From positions 14,764,401-14,828,400 of the forward strand of contig CM041086.1 in the NCBI GenBank assembly GCA_023079485.1: DNA of 64,000 nucleotides. The letters run 5' to 3'. Every line of letters begins with the position of its first letter. The first letter of the stretch is position 1. The position numbers and the translations under genes are program-made. The notes beneath the pieces were generated by a model that worked only from the letters and a program-made list of their open reading frames with translations, was not told where the DNA came from and ran no database searches. This DNA comes from Archilochus colubris. Its lineage: Eukaryota > Chordata > Aves > Apodiformes > Trochilidae. Of this stretch, positions 63,298 to 64,000 are shown piece by piece.

Positions 63298-64000
63298 TCA
63301 GCCTCTTCCTTCACTCCTGCATAAAACAGATACTGCATGTGCTAGCACCAAGCCAACACCACCTTGGAAGAAGAATGAATTGCAGAGGAGCTCCCATGTG
63401 CACATCAGTGGCTATGCCCAGGCTCAGAGTTTAGCGTGGGGCAACAAAGAAGCTTCAAAGGCCAAGGCCATTTTCTTCCTGTTTTCAAGTGCACACCTGA
63501 AACATTTCCTCATCTTGGTTTTATCTTGTTAATCTCTTACCCTGCCCTCTTTGTGAACAACATTGCTCTCTTTGGTTTCCACCATGCTATGTGGATGTGA
63601 ATGCTCTGATTCACATCTGTCACAGAATTCTCTGTTGAGCCCATCTCAGCTAAAAGCACTGCAGCCTTCCCTGGCATTAGTTAGCACAATAAAACCTTCT
63701 TGTTCATTCTTTCCTTTTCTTATGTTAATGAAATCTACCTCAGCTGAAATACATAATTTTTTACCTCTGTTAAAAGCCAAAATAATTGAACCAGTGCTAG
63801 GTGACCCTATTTTTTTTCACATTCAGCTACTATCTGATTAAGCATATAGAAAAAGCCAAGGTACATAAACACATTTTTCTCTGAGGAGCTGGAACCTGAG
63901 AAATTCCTTTGTATTTCCCCCTCCTTGAAATTTCATGGCTGAGTGTATCAGTTTAGTCCTTGACCACTTTGAGCTACCTTGGGTGAGGCTCCTTTCTGTG
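63298..64000. other. Unique non-coding DNA to the window end
   Basis: Nothing recognised; the frame at 63563-63841 (92 codons) has no domain. Confidence 0.5.

Overview
The window looks like a stretch of bird nuclear genome, AT-rich and apparently without a functional gene. The bird assignment rests on several CR1 LINE 3' ends of the avian/reptilian type (3198-3363, 17230-17330, 48059-48125, 55766-56525), one of them ending in the octamer tail typical of CR1, together with an ERV-L-like provirus fragment. A passerine or other neoavian bird is my guess; a non-avian reptile is not strictly excluded. I see no rRNA, tRNA, CRISPR array, operon or bacterial feature. No exon with recognisable protein homology was found outside transposable elements. 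The longest open frame (169 codons, 18964-19473) is about what chance gives in 64 kb of AT-rich DNA.

Layout. 1-22 kb is unique non-coding DNA with two short CR1 tails, simple repeats, a GATA-motif cluster (16386-16418), a homeobox/SOX-motif-rich block (about 16530-16800), a hairpin beside a CR1 tail (17331-17362) and a weak retroviral pol-like trace (about 13860-13990). 22.4-24.7 kb, minus strand, holds the most unusual item: broken but recognisable pieces of a Ty3/gypsy-type LTR retrotransposon. Gag-like, possible protease and RNase H-like pieces lie in the expected order, and most of the reverse transcriptase is missing. 24.7-42.1 kb is again unique non-coding DNA, with a 23-bp perfect palindrome (30143-30165) carrying inverted TAATC motifs, a GC-rich patch with a 10-bp minisatellite (34330-34850) and a 22-bp tandem duplication (40704-40747).

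42124-42810 is a plus-strand endogenous retrovirus fragment, with the gag C-terminal end and an aspartic protease in one frame separated by an amber stop. 42.8-64 kb is non-coding DNA with a candidate regulatory block (43720-43870), a short CR1 tail, low-complexity A/C tracts, a longer CR1 copy retaining the end of its ORF2 (55766-56525) and a second regulatory-looking block (57640-57960).

The picture is a gene-poor intergenic or deep intronic region whose readable content is fossil retroelements plus some AT-rich blocks that may be conserved enhancers. Nothing visible acts together as a pathway. The Ty3/gypsy relic is the item most worth checking, because such elements are scarce in bird genomes.
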